Source: Acidocella sp. KAb 2-4 (lineage in GTDB: Bacteria > Pseudomonadota > Alphaproteobacteria > Acetobacterales > Acetobacteraceae). From it: a DNA stretch of 64,000 nucleotides. The stretch spans positions 186,001 to 250,000 of the forward strand of contig NZ_JAJDJU010000001.1 in NCBI RefSeq assembly GCF_020567705.1, written 5' to 3'. Of this stretch, positions 17,599 to 26,688 are shown piece after piece (position 1 is the stretch's first letter; every line of letters starts with the position of its first letter). The notes beneath the pieces were generated by a model that did not search any database, had not been told where the DNA came from, and saw only the letters and a program-made list of their open reading frames with translations. The position numbers and the translations under genes are program-made.

Positions 17599-18555
17599 AT
17601 GATTCCGCTTCTGCCCTCATCCTCCGCCCTGGGCGCGCTCAGCCCCGCCCCCGGCACGCATTGGCTCGCCGTTGCCGCGATGCTCACAGACCTCGCCTTC
17701 GAGACCGATCCGAAAGGGCGGTTCACCGCGTTCGGCCCCGGCAAGGTGCTGGGACGCCAGCCTTCGGCGCTGATCGGCGTGGAGATCGCCAGCCTGCTCG
17801 CCACGGGCTGCCCGGAGGATGACGCGCTGACCACCGCGCAATTCCGCTCGATCATCGACACCATCTGCACCGAATGCGTGGCTTGGCACGGCAAGATCCG
17901 CCTCTCGCTGGCCGATGGCGACACCGGTAGCTTCCGTCTCGCCCTGGCGCCGCGCCTCGCCGGGGCGCGCGTGGCCGGGATCTACGGTATCCTCATGGAT
18001 TTGGAAGCGCCGGAACTAACCCTGCCGGACAGCCATGCCGGCCACGCTGGCGACCCCGCTTTGCACCACGGCACCATGCTCGACGCCGAGACCGGCCTCT
18101 GGGCCGCCCGCACCTTCACCGAGGAACTGGCCCGCCGGTTTGACCGGCTGGAGGTGGAGGGCCAGCCCGGTTCGCTGATTTATCTCGGCTTCTCCCGCGC
18201 CGCCGCGGCGCTGCGCCCGGCGATCGCGCTGCGCCTGGCCGAGGAACTGCGCGACACCGTGCGCCCCACCGATCTGCTCGGGCGGGTGGACGAGACCACG
18301 ATCGGGCTATGGTGCGATGGCATGGACCATCTGACCGCGGCCGAGCGCGCGGCGAAATTCTGCGCCACCTTGCCCGCTCTACTGCCGCAGCGCGCGGTGA
18401 TCACCGTGGGCGTCGGCCCACGCTGGCCGGGCATCTGCGAGGAGACCGGCGCCGTGATGGACCATGCCAGCTTGGCCCTGCGCAGCGCCGACGCCGCCTG
18501 CGCCCAGGCAGGCGACGACGCCGGCGGCGCCTGGCGGGTATGGCAGCGCGATTAG
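17599..18555 (+). CDS. PAS plus degenerate GGDEF-like protein
   Basis: 318 residues, no membrane segment. Residues about 25-135 look like a PAS domain (LAFETDPKGRFTAFGPGKVLGR, the usual 'D-x-x-G-x-i-x-x-x-s' start). Residues about 155-305 follow the GGDEF fold: DAETGLWAARTFTEEL (normally 'D-x-L-T-G-L-x-N-R-R'), LIYLGFSRAAAALRP, LRDTVRPTDLLGRVDETTIGLW. The GGDEF hairpin itself is replaced by GRVDETTIG, so cyclase activity should be lost. It may be a c-di-GMP or nucleotide sensor. Starts with ATG, weak ribosome-binding site. Its end overlaps the DUF2892 gene by four bases. Confidence 0.6.
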   Translation: MIPLLPSSSALGALSPAPGTHWLAVAAMLTDLAFETDPKGRFTAFGPGKVLGRQPSALIGVEIASLLATGCPEDDALTTAQFRSIIDTICTECVAWHGKIRLSLADGDTGSFRLALAPRLAGARVAGIYGILMDLEAPELTLPDSHAGHAGDPALHHGTMLDAETGLWAARTFTEELARRFDRLEVEGQPGSLIYLGFSRAAAALRPAIALRLAEELRDTVRPTDLLGRVDETTIGLWCDGMDHLTAAERAAKFCATLPALLPQRAVITVGVGPRWPGICEETGAVMDHASLALRSADAACAQAGDDAGGAWRVWQRD

Positions 18556-18740
18556 CCGCGCTTGCAGGTCTTGATGCCGAACGGCAGATAGGCCGGGCAA
18601 ATGCCGATGACCGAGGTGCCGAGCGGGATTAGCCCGAGCAGGCCCCAATAGGTCTTGGGGCCGACAAACACGAGGCTGAGCAGCACGAGGCCCACGATCG
18701 CACGCAGAATCCGGTCCAGCCCGCCGACGTTTTTGATCAT
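18552..18740 (-). CDS. DUF2892 (YgaP-like transmembrane) small membrane protein
   Basis: 62 residues. Matches the DUF2892 pattern: N-terminal KNVGGLDRILRAIVGLVLL, a second hydrophobic segment (WGLLGLIPLGTSVIG) and the C-terminal CPAYLPFGIKTC, whose paired cysteines are typical of the family. In other bacteria the domain is fused to rhodanese in YgaP; here it stands alone. AAGGA about ten bases before the ATG supports it. Confidence 0.85.
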   Translation of the reverse strand: MIKNVGGLDRILRAIVGLVLLSLVFVGPKTYWGLLGLIPLGTSVIGICPAYLPFGIKTCKRG

Positions 18741-18827
18741 GAGGAATTATCCTTCTTACGGTTGCGCCGCACGTGCGCGGCATCGTTACTAGAGCGCAAA
18801 ACTTACGGTTCCGCCAGGGGCGCGAAT

Positions 18828-18859
18828 CTTGTTTCAGCGCCCAACATCGCCTAATTCGG
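18828..18859 (+). promoter_or_regulatory. RpoH (sigma-32) promoter of grpE, alphaproteobacterial type
   Basis: CTTG (18828-18831), an 18-base spacer and CCTAATTCGG (18850-18859) match the alphaproteobacterial heat-shock form CTTG-N17/18-CYTATNTNNG at all but one position. The ATG of grpE is four bases further and has no Shine-Dalgarno, so the transcript would be leaderless. Confidence 0.5.
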
Positions 18860-18863
18860 CGGC

Positions 18864-19430
18864 ATGACCGAAAACAGCGAACCGAACGAAACCATCCCCC
18901 AGGACGAGTCCCTGATCGAGGCGCCCGACCAGCGCATCGCCGCGCTGGAGCAGGAGCTGCAGGAGATGCGCGATAAATGGCTGCGCGCCGAGGCCGAGAT
19001 GGCCAATCTGCGCGCCCGCACCAAGCGCGAGGTGGACGATGCCCGCGCCTTCGCGGTGCAGAAATTCGCCCGCGACGTGGCCGAGGCCGCCGAGAACCTC
19101 AAGCGCGGCATCGACAGCCTGCCCAAGCCGGTCGAGGGCGAGCCCGAGATCGTGACCAAGATGCGCGAGGGCTTCGAGGGCATCGAGCGCTCGTTCATCG
19201 CGCTGCTGGAGCGCAACGGCATCACCCGCACCGACCCCACCGGCGCCGCGTTCGACGCCAATCTGCACCAGGCGATGGCCGAGCAGGAGAGCGCCGAGCA
19301 TCCGCCGGGCACGGTGGTGCAGGCCTGGAGCCAAACCTGGCAGCTCAATGGCCGGCTGCTGCGCCCGGCCATGGTGGTGGTGGCCAAGGCCCCGCCCAAC
19401 GAGCAGCCAAAGGTGGACGTGACGGCGTAA
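18864..19430 (+). CDS. grpE: Nucleotide exchange factor GrpE
   Basis: Co-chaperone that releases ADP from DnaK. 188 residues: an N-terminal coiled coil (about 22-95, ALEQELQEMRDKWLRAEAEM and onward) and a beta-wing domain holding the signature (PTGAAFDANLHQAMAEQES, then HPPGTVVQAWSQTWQLNGRL). It stands alone here, without dnaK or hrcA. A heat-shock promoter overlaps its start. Confidence 0.96.
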   Translation: MTENSEPNETIPQDESLIEAPDQRIAALEQELQEMRDKWLRAEAEMANLRARTKREVDDARAFAVQKFARDVAEAAENLKRGIDSLPKPVEGEPEIVTKMREGFEGIERSFIALLERNGITRTDPTGAAFDANLHQAMAEQESAEHPPGTVVQAWSQTWQLNGRLLRPAMVVVAKAPPNEQPKVDVTA

Positions 19431-19439
19431 GCCGCGCAC

Positions 19440-22142
19440 TCAGGGCGGGGCGGCGGATTGGCCGCCGCCCAGGCCGAATAACCCGCGCAGGAAGCCCGGG
19501 GTGAGCGCAGAGAACGGGTTGACGCTGACATCGGGGTTGGAGAGCTTGCCGCTGACATGGGCGCGCATGGCGATCAACCCGCCCCCCTTTTCCGCCGAAA
19601 ACAACCGGCCGAGCAGTGGCAGCTTGCCGGGCAAGGAATTGAGCCAGTAGGCGGGGATCACCGTGGTATCGATGGCGCATTCGTCATCGGCGAGGCGAAT
19701 GCTGCCCGCGGCGGTGAAGCCGAGCGAGGCCGAGAAGGCCCGCGCCTGGTTCAGGTGCAGCACGCCGTCTTGCAGCACAAACGGGATCACCGCGTGGTCG
19801 ATGAGCAGGCCGGGGCCGGAGACAGCCTCGGCCACGCCGTAAAGCGTGAGCGCCTGCAGCAGCTTCGTCACCTCCGGCGCCTTCACCAGCCGCACATCCG
19901 TGAGCGTGGCTGTGCCCGCGGCCGGTTGTCCGGCGCCGTATTGCGCGTCGAGCGCCAGCGTGCCGCCGCTGGCGCTGTCATAGGCGTCGAGCGTGCGCAG
20001 TAGCGCCCCCGCATCGTCCGCGCGCACCGCCAAGGCGCGGCGCTCGGCGGTTTGCGGTGTGATGGTCAGGCTGAAGCCGTCCGCCTTGGCCGCGCCCCGC
20101 AGCACGGTGCCGCCCTGCCCCGCGCCGGAGAAGCTGAAGCCGCTGAGGCCGGGCGCGGGGTCCGCCGCGAGGTAGAGCGTGCCGAAATTCAGGTTTGCCG
20201 ACCAGAGCGGGCCGCTGGGCGCGGTGGTTTTAGCTGGCGCAGGGCTGGCGGCGGATGCCTGGCGCTGGCGGCGCACATCCAGCACCGGGCCGGAGAGGCT
20301 GATCTGCCATGGCGCGCCCGTGCCGCCGGGCGGGGTGATGCTGCCCGTGGCCTCGGTGCGCCCGATCGCCGCGCGGGACAACACGAAGCCGCCCCCCTGC
20401 GCCGCGCCGCTCAGGCTCAACCCCGGCGCCTGGGCGCTCAGGTTGGTCAAACCGATGAGCTGGCCATTCCGCACGGTGGCGCTGAGCTGCGCCTGTCCTG
20501 GGGTTCCTGGCGCCTTCTCCCAGCCGAAGGCGGGCAAGGCGATCCCCGCCGCGGTGAGATCGGCGCTGACCGTGGCGCTCTGCGCGCCTCCGGCGGGGCC
20601 GGTGAGGTGAACGGTGAACGGCGCCACCCCGCTGGCTGGTCCAGAGGCGGTGCTGGCCTGCCCCACGCCCAGATAATCCCAAATCTGCGTCCCCGCGCTG
20701 CCGCTGAACTGCACATCCTGCGCGCCATCGGGGCGGGTCAGGTCCTGCCGCAGCGTCAGCGTCGCCGGTTCGCCGGCAAAATTTCCCTTGGCCTGCACGC
20801 GCAACGTCTGCACCGTCACGTCGAGATCGGCATCGGTGCCGGCAAAGGCCAGCGGCGGCAGCGGGGAGACCATATCCACCCCGCGCAGCGCGGCGCGCAC
20901 ATGCAGCGCGGTCTCAGCCAGCGCGACGCGAAGCGTAAACGGGATGCGCGCGGTGACGGTGGCGGTGACGCTGCCCGTCGCCTTGGCCAGACCGGGCGGG
21001 GCGTCGCGCAGCAGGTCAAGCGGCGGGGTGCCGAGCACGGCCACGGCATCGGGCAGGCTGCTCGCGAGCGCCACCGAGAGATCACCGAACTGGTCCTTCT
21101 CCGCAAGCCCGGTGATCGTCATCTCGCCGCTGGTGAGCGCGATGCCGCCGACATGCGCGCTCTCGGCGGTGACGATGGCGGTGTCTTTGTCGGGCATGGT
21201 GAAGCTGCCATTCAGCCCCGTGATGGGGGTAACGTCTTTCAACCAAATCAGCGTGAGGTCCTGGCCGGTGAAGCCGCCGGTCACGTCGTCCAGATGCAGG
21301 GCGGAGAGATCGCCCGGGGCGCTAAGGCTGAAGGTGAACGCGGCATTGGTGGCCAAACCAGCCGTGATGTTCTTGCTCACCCAGGCACGGGTATGGGGCG
21401 CTGCATCGGCCGGCCAATACGCAGGGAGGTCCTGGGCGCGCACGGCATCGGCGGTGAGCAGCAATGTGCCGCGCCAATCGGTCTGCCTGCGGGCGGTGAA
21501 GGTGAAGCCGATATGCGGCGCGCTGGCGCCGACAGGGGCGAGGGTGAGCTGCCCGCTGCTCACATCCACCGCTCCCGGCGCGATTTGCATGATGAAATGC
21601 CCGCCGGTGATCACCTCGCTCAGGCCGGGCCGGCCCAGCACGCCGGGGCCGAGGCTGACATCAAACGCGCCGCGCGCCAGGGTGTACCCAGAGCCGGGCC
21701 AGATATCGGCACGCAGCGAAACCGGCGCGGTGGTGCCGGTGAACCGCGCGCCGGTGCCGTCAACGCGCAGCGGCTGCCGGGCGCCGAACAGATCGGCCGG
21801 CGGCACGATCATATCCGCCGCCGGGATATTGGCGAATTCGACGCCCACGGCGTTGCGCACCGAGATGCCGCGCAGCCGCACCACGAAGGGCATGCCCCCG
21901 CCCTGGTGATATCCGGCCCAGGTCAGCTCCGCGCCGTCCATGCGCACCGAAATGCCCTGGCCGGAGGCGAGCGTGGCCAAGCGCGAGGCGAGTTCCGGCA
22001 ATTCCAGCGGGCCGAAGGAGAGGCGAAAGGCGAGCAGGCAGACCGCGCCAAAGCCCAGTATGAGCAGCAGCATCACGATGCGCCCAAGCTGGTGCGCCGC
22101 CTCGCCCAAAACCTTCCATGCTTGACCTGAACGCAGCTTCAT
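19440..22142 (-). CDS. AsmA-like/DUF3971 (YhdP-type) envelope protein
   Basis: About 900 residues. One N-terminal membrane anchor (about 22-42, VMLLLILGFGAVCLLAF) is followed by a very long beta-rich periplasmic region. The C-terminal part (RAFSASLGFTAAGSIRLADD, TTVIPAYWLNSLPGKLPLLG) matches the AsmA-like C-terminal domain of YhdP/TamB relatives, bridge proteins thought to carry phospholipids between the membranes. Start placed at 22142 because the frame upstream is arginine-rich shadow; the ribosome-binding site is poor. It is divergent from glnE with 17 bases or fewer between the starts, so their promoters must overlap each other's coding region. Confidence 0.8.
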   Translation of the reverse strand: MKLRSGQAWKVLGEAAHQLGRIVMLLLILGFGAVCLLAFRLSFGPLELPELASRLATLASGQGISVRMDGAELTWAGYHQGGGMPFVVRLRGISVRNAVGVEFANIPAADMIVPPADLFGARQPLRVDGTGARFTGTTAPVSLRADIWPGSGYTLARGAFDVSLGPGVLGRPGLSEVITGGHFIMQIAPGAVDVSSGQLTLAPVGASAPHIGFTFTARRQTDWRGTLLLTADAVRAQDLPAYWPADAAPHTRAWVSKNITAGLATNAAFTFSLSAPGDLSALHLDDVTGGFTGQDLTLIWLKDVTPITGLNGSFTMPDKDTAIVTAESAHVGGIALTSGEMTITGLAEKDQFGDLSVALASSLPDAVAVLGTPPLDLLRDAPPGLAKATGSVTATVTARIPFTLRVALAETALHVRAALRGVDMVSPLPPLAFAGTDADLDVTVQTLRVQAKGNFAGEPATLTLRQDLTRPDGAQDVQFSGSAGTQIWDYLGVGQASTASGPASGVAPFTVHLTGPAGGAQSATVSADLTAAGIALPAFGWEKAPGTPGQAQLSATVRNGQLIGLTNLSAQAPGLSLSGAAQGGGFVLSRAAIGRTEATGSITPPGGTGAPWQISLSGPVLDVRRQRQASAASPAPAKTTAPSGPLWSANLNFGTLYLAADPAPGLSGFSFSGAGQGGTVLRGAAKADGFSLTITPQTAERRALAVRADDAGALLRTLDAYDSASGGTLALDAQYGAGQPAAGTATLTDVRLVKAPEVTKLLQALTLYGVAEAVSGPGLLIDHAVIPFVLQDGVLHLNQARAFSASLGFTAAGSIRLADDECAIDTTVIPAYWLNSLPGKLPLLGRLFSAEKGGGLIAMRAHVSGKLSNPDVSVNPFSALTPGFLRGLFGLGGGQSAAPP

Positions 22143-22159
22143 CCTGTTCTGCTTGCCAG

Positions 22160-25012
22160 ATGCCCAGCACTTCCCACAAGCCGGTGTTTCCCAAACCCGC
22201 CGATGCCGAGGCCGCCAAGCGGCTGCGCGTCGATTTTTCCGAGCTTGGCGAAGCCCAGGCGCGCTTCGCCGCCAGCGCCGAGGGGGCGGCCCTGCTCGAC
22301 GCGCTGGGCGGCAACGCGCCATATCTCGCGGAACTCGCCTGCCGCGACTCGGAGGCGCTGCTCGCCTGCATGACGTCCGGGGTAGACGCGCATGTTGCCG
22401 CGCTGTTGCAAACAGTGCGGGAATTGCCGCTCGACCTCTCGCGCCGCGAGGTGAGCGCGGCCGTGCGCCGGGCCAAGCGGCAGGCGGCTTTGGCCATCGC
22501 CATTGCCGATATTGGCGGGCTGTGGCCGCTGGAGAAGATCACGCTTGCGCTCTCTGATCTCGCGGGGACCACGCTGCGCGCCGCGCTGCGGCATTTGCTG
22601 CTGGACCTGCACGAGGCGGAGAAGATCACCCTGCCCTTCCCCGGCGAGCCGGAGCGCGGCTGCGGCTTCGTGGCGCTGGGGCTGGGCAAGCTCGGCGCGC
22701 ATGAGCTGAATTACTCCTCCGATATCGACCTCGTGCTGCTCTACGACCCGGATTGCGCGGTCTATCCCGAGGACGCGCAAAGCATGATGGCGCGGCTGGC
22801 GCGCGACATCACCACCCTGCTCGCCGCGCGCGACGAGGATGGCTACGTGTTCCGCGTCGATCTGCGGCTGCGGCCCGACCCCTCGGCCACGCCGCCGGTC
22901 GTGGCCCTGCCCACGGCGCTGGCCTATTACGAGTCGCAGGGCCGGACCTGGGAGCGCGCCGCCTTTTCCAAGGCGCGGCCGATCGCGGGCGATATCGCGC
23001 TCGGCGAGCAATTCCTGGCCGCGATCCGCTCCTTCATCTGGCGCAAATATCTCGATTTCGCGGCGATCTCCGAAATCCACGAGATGAAACGCCAGATCGA
23101 CGCGCAAACCGGCGGCGCCGGGCTGCTGGGGCTGGACGTGAAGCGCGGGCGCGGCGGCATTCGCGAGATCGAATTCATCGTGCAGACGCTGGGCCTCGTC
23201 TGGGGCGGGCAGGAACCGGCGCTGCGCATACCGCCGACACTGGACGCGCTGCCCGCCATGGCCAGGGCCGGGCATCTGCCCGAGCGCACGGCGCGCGAAC
23301 TGGCGGCGGATTACCGCAAGCTGCGCCAGGTGGAGCACCGGCTGCAAATGGTGGGCGACCGCCAGACCCACGCCCTGCCCACCACCCAGGCGGCGCTGGA
23401 GGCGTTCACCATCTTCCTCGGCGAACCCGGATTCCTGCGTGACTTCCCCGCCCTGCTGGCGCGGGTGCATGGGCATTTTCGCTCCTTCTTCGATGCGGGG
23501 GCCGAGGAGCCGCCGCCGGCCCTCGACCCCGGAACCGACGGCCCGCCCCCCGCCGCCTTCACCGCCAAGCTGCAGGAGCTGGGCTTTGCCGACCCCCAGC
23601 ACATCGCGGCGCGGCTGCGCGAATGGACGAGCGGGCGGCTGCCAGCGCTCCGGGCCGAGCGGGCGCGCGAGTTGCTGGAGCAGCTATTGCCGCATCTGTT
23701 CGGCGCGCTCGGCGCGCTGCCGGAGCCGGACAAGGCCTTCGCGCTGTTCGACACGCTGCTCTCGCGCCAGCGCGCCGGGGTGCAGTTGCTCTCGCTGTTC
23801 ACCCGCCATCCGGCGCTGTTGCAGCGCGTGGCGGCGGTACTCGGCGCGGCCCCGGCCCTGGCCGAGCAACTGGCGGAAGACCCGCAGGCGCTCGAAGGCC
23901 TGCTCAGCCCCAGCGCCCGCTTCGCCGCGCCCAAGCCGGTGCTGCGCCGCCAGCTGGCGGAGGCCGAGGATTTGGAGCAGGCGACGGAGATCACACGGCG
24001 CTTCGTGCGGCAGGAGGAGTTTCATCTTTCCGTAGCCACGCTGGAGGGGCGTATCGACGCCGACGCCGCCGGGCGGTTGCGCACGGCGCTTGCGGAATCG
24101 GCGCTCTCGCTGCTGCTGCCGCGCGTGCTGGCGGCGCATAAGACGCGCTATGGCCGCGTGCCGGGCGCGCGCTTCGCCGTGGTGGCGATGGGCAAGGCCG
24201 GGGCCGGCGAGATGCTGGCGGGGTCCGACCTCGACCTGATGCTGATCTATGACTACGCCCCGGCGGATATCGCGCCGACGCCGTATTTCGTGCGTCTCAG
24301 CCACGCCTTCACCGCCGCGCTCACCGCCCAGGGCAAGGAGGGGCAGCTTTATCACATCGATATGCGGCTGCGCCCCTCGGGCAATCATGGCCCGGTGGCG
24401 GTGGCGCTGGAGGCGTTCCGCCGCTACCACGCGCAGGAATCCTGGACCTGGGAGCGCTTGGCCCTGACCCGCGCGCGGGTGCTGGCGGCGACGCCGGGCT
24501 TCGCCAAGGTGGTGGAAGCGGCCATTCGCGCCGCGCTGGAGCGCGAGCAGAGCGCCGAATCGATCCTGAAAGACACCGCCGATATGCGCGACCGCCTGGC
24601 CGCCGAACTGCCGCCCCGCGGGATGTTCGACGTGAAAGCCCTGCCCGGCGGCATGATGGAGGTGGTATTCGTGGCGCAGGCGCTGCAACTCGTGCATGGG
24701 CCGCGCCGGCCGGAGGTGTTCCAGCCCAACACCGCCGCCGCGCTGCGCGCGCTGGAACGGGCGGAGCTGCTGGATGAGCCGGATGCGGGGCTGCTGCTGC
24801 GCGCCGACCATTTGTGGCGGACGATTCAGGGCGTCAACCGCATCACGGGCCTCTCGGAGCGCGCCAGCGACCCTCCCACCGCGCTGGCGGCGCCGCTGCT
24901 GCGCGCCACCGGCACGGCCGATTTCGCCGAGCTGCGCCTTGTCATGGCGCAGACCGCCGCCCAGGTACAAGCCTGTTTCAACCGCATCATCAGACGAGGA
25001 GACATCACATGA
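22160..25012 (+). CDS. glnE: Bifunctional glutamine-synthetase adenylyltransferase/deadenylyltransferase
   Basis: Controls glutamine synthetase by adding or removing AMP according to the PII state. About 950 residues with two nucleotidyltransferase domains: N-terminal deadenylylase GLGKLGAHELNYSSDIDLVL (about residue 175) and C-terminal adenylylase AMGKAGAGEMLAGSDLDLML (about 678), each with the G-S/S-D-x-D core, and PII-uridylyltransferase-like helical domains between and after. Two starts are possible (22118 and 22160), neither with a Shine-Dalgarno; I chose the later, which avoids overlapping the divergent AsmA-like gene. It overlaps bcp by ATGA. Confidence 0.95.
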   Translation: MPSTSHKPVFPKPADAEAAKRLRVDFSELGEAQARFAASAEGAALLDALGGNAPYLAELACRDSEALLACMTSGVDAHVAALLQTVRELPLDLSRREVSAAVRRAKRQAALAIAIADIGGLWPLEKITLALSDLAGTTLRAALRHLLLDLHEAEKITLPFPGEPERGCGFVALGLGKLGAHELNYSSDIDLVLLYDPDCAVYPEDAQSMMARLARDITTLLAARDEDGYVFRVDLRLRPDPSATPPVVALPTALAYYESQGRTWERAAFSKARPIAGDIALGEQFLAAIRSFIWRKYLDFAAISEIHEMKRQIDAQTGGAGLLGLDVKRGRGGIREIEFIVQTLGLVWGGQEPALRIPPTLDALPAMARAGHLPERTARELAADYRKLRQVEHRLQMVGDRQTHALPTTQAALEAFTIFLGEPGFLRDFPALLARVHGHFRSFFDAGAEEPPPALDPGTDGPPPAAFTAKLQELGFADPQHIAARLREWTSGRLPALRAERARELLEQLLPHLFGALGALPEPDKAFALFDTLLSRQRAGVQLLSLFTRHPALLQRVAAVLGAAPALAEQLAEDPQALEGLLSPSARFAAPKPVLRRQLAEAEDLEQATEITRRFVRQEEFHLSVATLEGRIDADAAGRLRTALAESALSLLLPRVLAAHKTRYGRVPGARFAVVAMGKAGAGEMLAGSDLDLMLIYDYAPADIAPTPYFVRLSHAFTAALTAQGKEGQLYHIDMRLRPSGNHGPVAVALEAFRRYHAQESWTWERLALTRARVLAATPGFAKVVEAAIRAALEREQSAESILKDTADMRDRLAAELPPRGMFDVKALPGGMMEVVFVAQALQLVHGPRRPEVFQPNTAAALRALERAELLDEPDAGLLLRADHLWRTIQGVNRITGLSERASDPPTALAAPLLRATGTADFAELRLVMAQTAAQVQACFNRIIRRGDIT

Positions 25013-25476
25013 GTTTGGCCGAAGGCGACAAGGCCCCCGATTTCTCGCTGCCCGCCACGGGTGGCCGCACCGTCTCGCTGGCATCGCTGAAGGGCAAACC
25101 CTTCGTGCTCTATTTCTATCCGCGCGCCGACACGCCGGGCTGCACCAAGGAGGCCTGCGCCTTCCAGGACGGATTGCCGGAATTCTCCAAACTCGATGTC
25201 ACTGTCATCGGTGTCTCCAAGGACTCGATGAAGGCGCTGGAGAAATTCGCCGAGAAATATTCGTTGCAGTTTCCGCTTGCCTCCGACCCTGAGGCCGAGG
25301 TGATCAACGCCTATGGCGCGTGGCAAGAGAAATCGATGTACGGCAAGAAATACATGGGCATCGAGCGCTCAACCGTGCTCGTCGACGCCAAGGGCAAGGT
25401 CGCGAAACTGTGGCCGAAGGTGAAGGTTGCCGGTCATGCCGAGGAGGTGTTGGCGGCGGTGCAGGCGCTGGGCTGA
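25009..25476 (+). CDS. bcp: Thioredoxin-dependent thiol peroxidase (Bcp/PrxQ)
   Basis: Peroxiredoxin that reduces H2O2 and organic peroxides. 155 residues. PRADTPGCTKEACAFQD contains the peroxidatic Cys and, five residues later, the resolving Cys (C-T-K-E-A-C), the PrxQ arrangement. Also DKAPDFSLPATGG and IERSTVLVDAKGKVAKLWP. GAGGAG about eight bases before ATG; the start overlaps the glnE stop. Confidence 0.96.
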   Translation: MSLAEGDKAPDFSLPATGGRTVSLASLKGKPFVLYFYPRADTPGCTKEACAFQDGLPEFSKLDVTVIGVSKDSMKALEKFAEKYSLQFPLASDPEAEVINAYGAWQEKSMYGKKYMGIERSTVLVDAKGKVAKLWPKVKVAGHAEEVLAAVQALG

Positions 25477-25587
25477 GCCCGCGCCGGGGGGAAGCTTAAC
25501 ATCGTGCGGGTGGCGAACTGAATTTTACGGCAAGTTAACGATTATCGCGGCATCATGAATCCACGTTAGGAAAGAGGATGCTGTGCC

Positions 25588-26688
25588 GTGAACGAAGTCC
25601 TGGATATTCGGCCGTCGCCACCCGAATCGCGTTTGGCCGCCGCTCTGCCAAAAACGCAGGATGAGGATAGCAGCCCGCAGGCTTTGGACGCCTATGAGAT
25701 TCTCGATAGCGAGCCGGAAAAATCCTATGACGACATCGCCAAACTCGCGGCCTTTGTCTGCGCCGCGCCGGTGGCGGCGATCTCTTTCTTCGACCATGGC
25801 CGCCATTGGGTGAAGGCCCGCAGTTGCACCCCCGCCTTTGCCGACAAGCCCTTCGAGCTGCCGCGCGGCACGGTGCGGGAGGCCGCGCTGCACGAGCCGG
25901 GGAAATTGCTGCATGTGGCGGATATCCAGGCGGATGCGCGCTTTGCCCGCGTGGCCGCGCGATCCGGGCGGTTGCGCCTCTACGCCGCCGCGCCGCTCTG
26001 CTCGCCGACGGGCGATATTCTGGGCAGCCTCGCCGTAATGGACCGGCGCGTGCGCACGCTCAGCCCCGAGCAATGCCACGCGCTGGAAACCCTGGCCCGG
26101 CAGGTGATGCAATTGCTGGAGATGCGGCGCACGCTGATCGGCCTGTCCGCGGCCAACGCGAAACTCGGCCAGCAAAACGTGACCGACGCGCTCACCGGCA
26201 TTCCCAACCGGCGCGCCTATGATCAGAAGCTGAGCGAGGAAGCCGCCCGCGCCCAGCGCACTGGCGCGCCGCTTTCGCTGCTGCTGCTCGATATCGATAA
26301 TTTCAAGCAATATAACGACAGTTACGGCCACCCGGCGGGCGATACCGCGCTACAATCGGTCGCCCGCGTGCTGCTCTCCAGTCTGCGGCCTTACGATTTC
26401 CTGGCGCGCTATGGCGGCGAGGAATTCGCCATCATCCTGCCCGCGACCGATCTTGCCGACGCCTTTCTGGTGGCCGAGCGAGTGCGCGGGCTGGTCGCGG
26501 CCTCGGAATTTCCGCACCGCAAATTCACGGTTTCCATCGGTGTGTCGCGGCTCGATACCGAAGCCGGGCCGCGCGCGCTGGTGCAGGCCGCCGATATCGG
26601 GCTCTACCGGGCCAAGGCGGCGGGGCGGAACAAGGTGGTGATCGGCAAGCTCAACGACCACTCCCCGGTGGGCTCGGCAACACCCTGA
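25588..26688 (+). CDS. GAF-GGDEF diguanylate cyclase
   Basis: 366 residues, soluble. Residues about 45-185 are a GAF domain (ISFFDHGRHWVKARS, YAAAPLCSPTGDILGSLAVMD). The GGDEF domain follows (DALTGIPNRRAYDQKL, LLLDIDNFKQYNDSYGHPAGD) with an intact active site GGEEF at about 276 and an RxxD product-inhibition site (RPYD) exactly five residues before it. It should make c-di-GMP and be feedback-inhibited. GTG start with GAGGA about a dozen bases upstream. The gap before it carries two TTAAC half-sites (near 25496 and 25533), compatible with CtrA-type control but not proof. Confidence 0.9.
   Translation: MNEVLDIRPSPPESRLAAALPKTQDEDSSPQALDAYEILDSEPEKSYDDIAKLAAFVCAAPVAAISFFDHGRHWVKARSCTPAFADKPFELPRGTVREAALHEPGKLLHVADIQADARFARVAARSGRLRLYAAAPLCSPTGDILGSLAVMDRRVRTLSPEQCHALETLARQVMQLLEMRRTLIGLSAANAKLGQQNVTDALTGIPNRRAYDQKLSEEAARAQRTGAPLSLLLLDIDNFKQYNDSYGHPAGDTALQSVARVLLSSLRPYDFLARYGGEEFAIILPATDLADAFLVAERVRGLVAASEFPHRKFTVSIGVSRLDTEAGPRALVQAADIGLYRAKAAGRNKVVIGKLNDHSPVGSATP

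Noticed and set aside
20052-22130. 692-codon open frame on the plus strand opposite the AsmA-like gene
   Set aside because: Arginine/glycine-rich, without domains or a ribosome-binding site; it is the GC-driven mirror frame of a long real gene.
25477-25587. CtrA site before the diguanylate cyclase
   Set aside because: Two TTAAC half-sites are present, but the spacing fits no full site.
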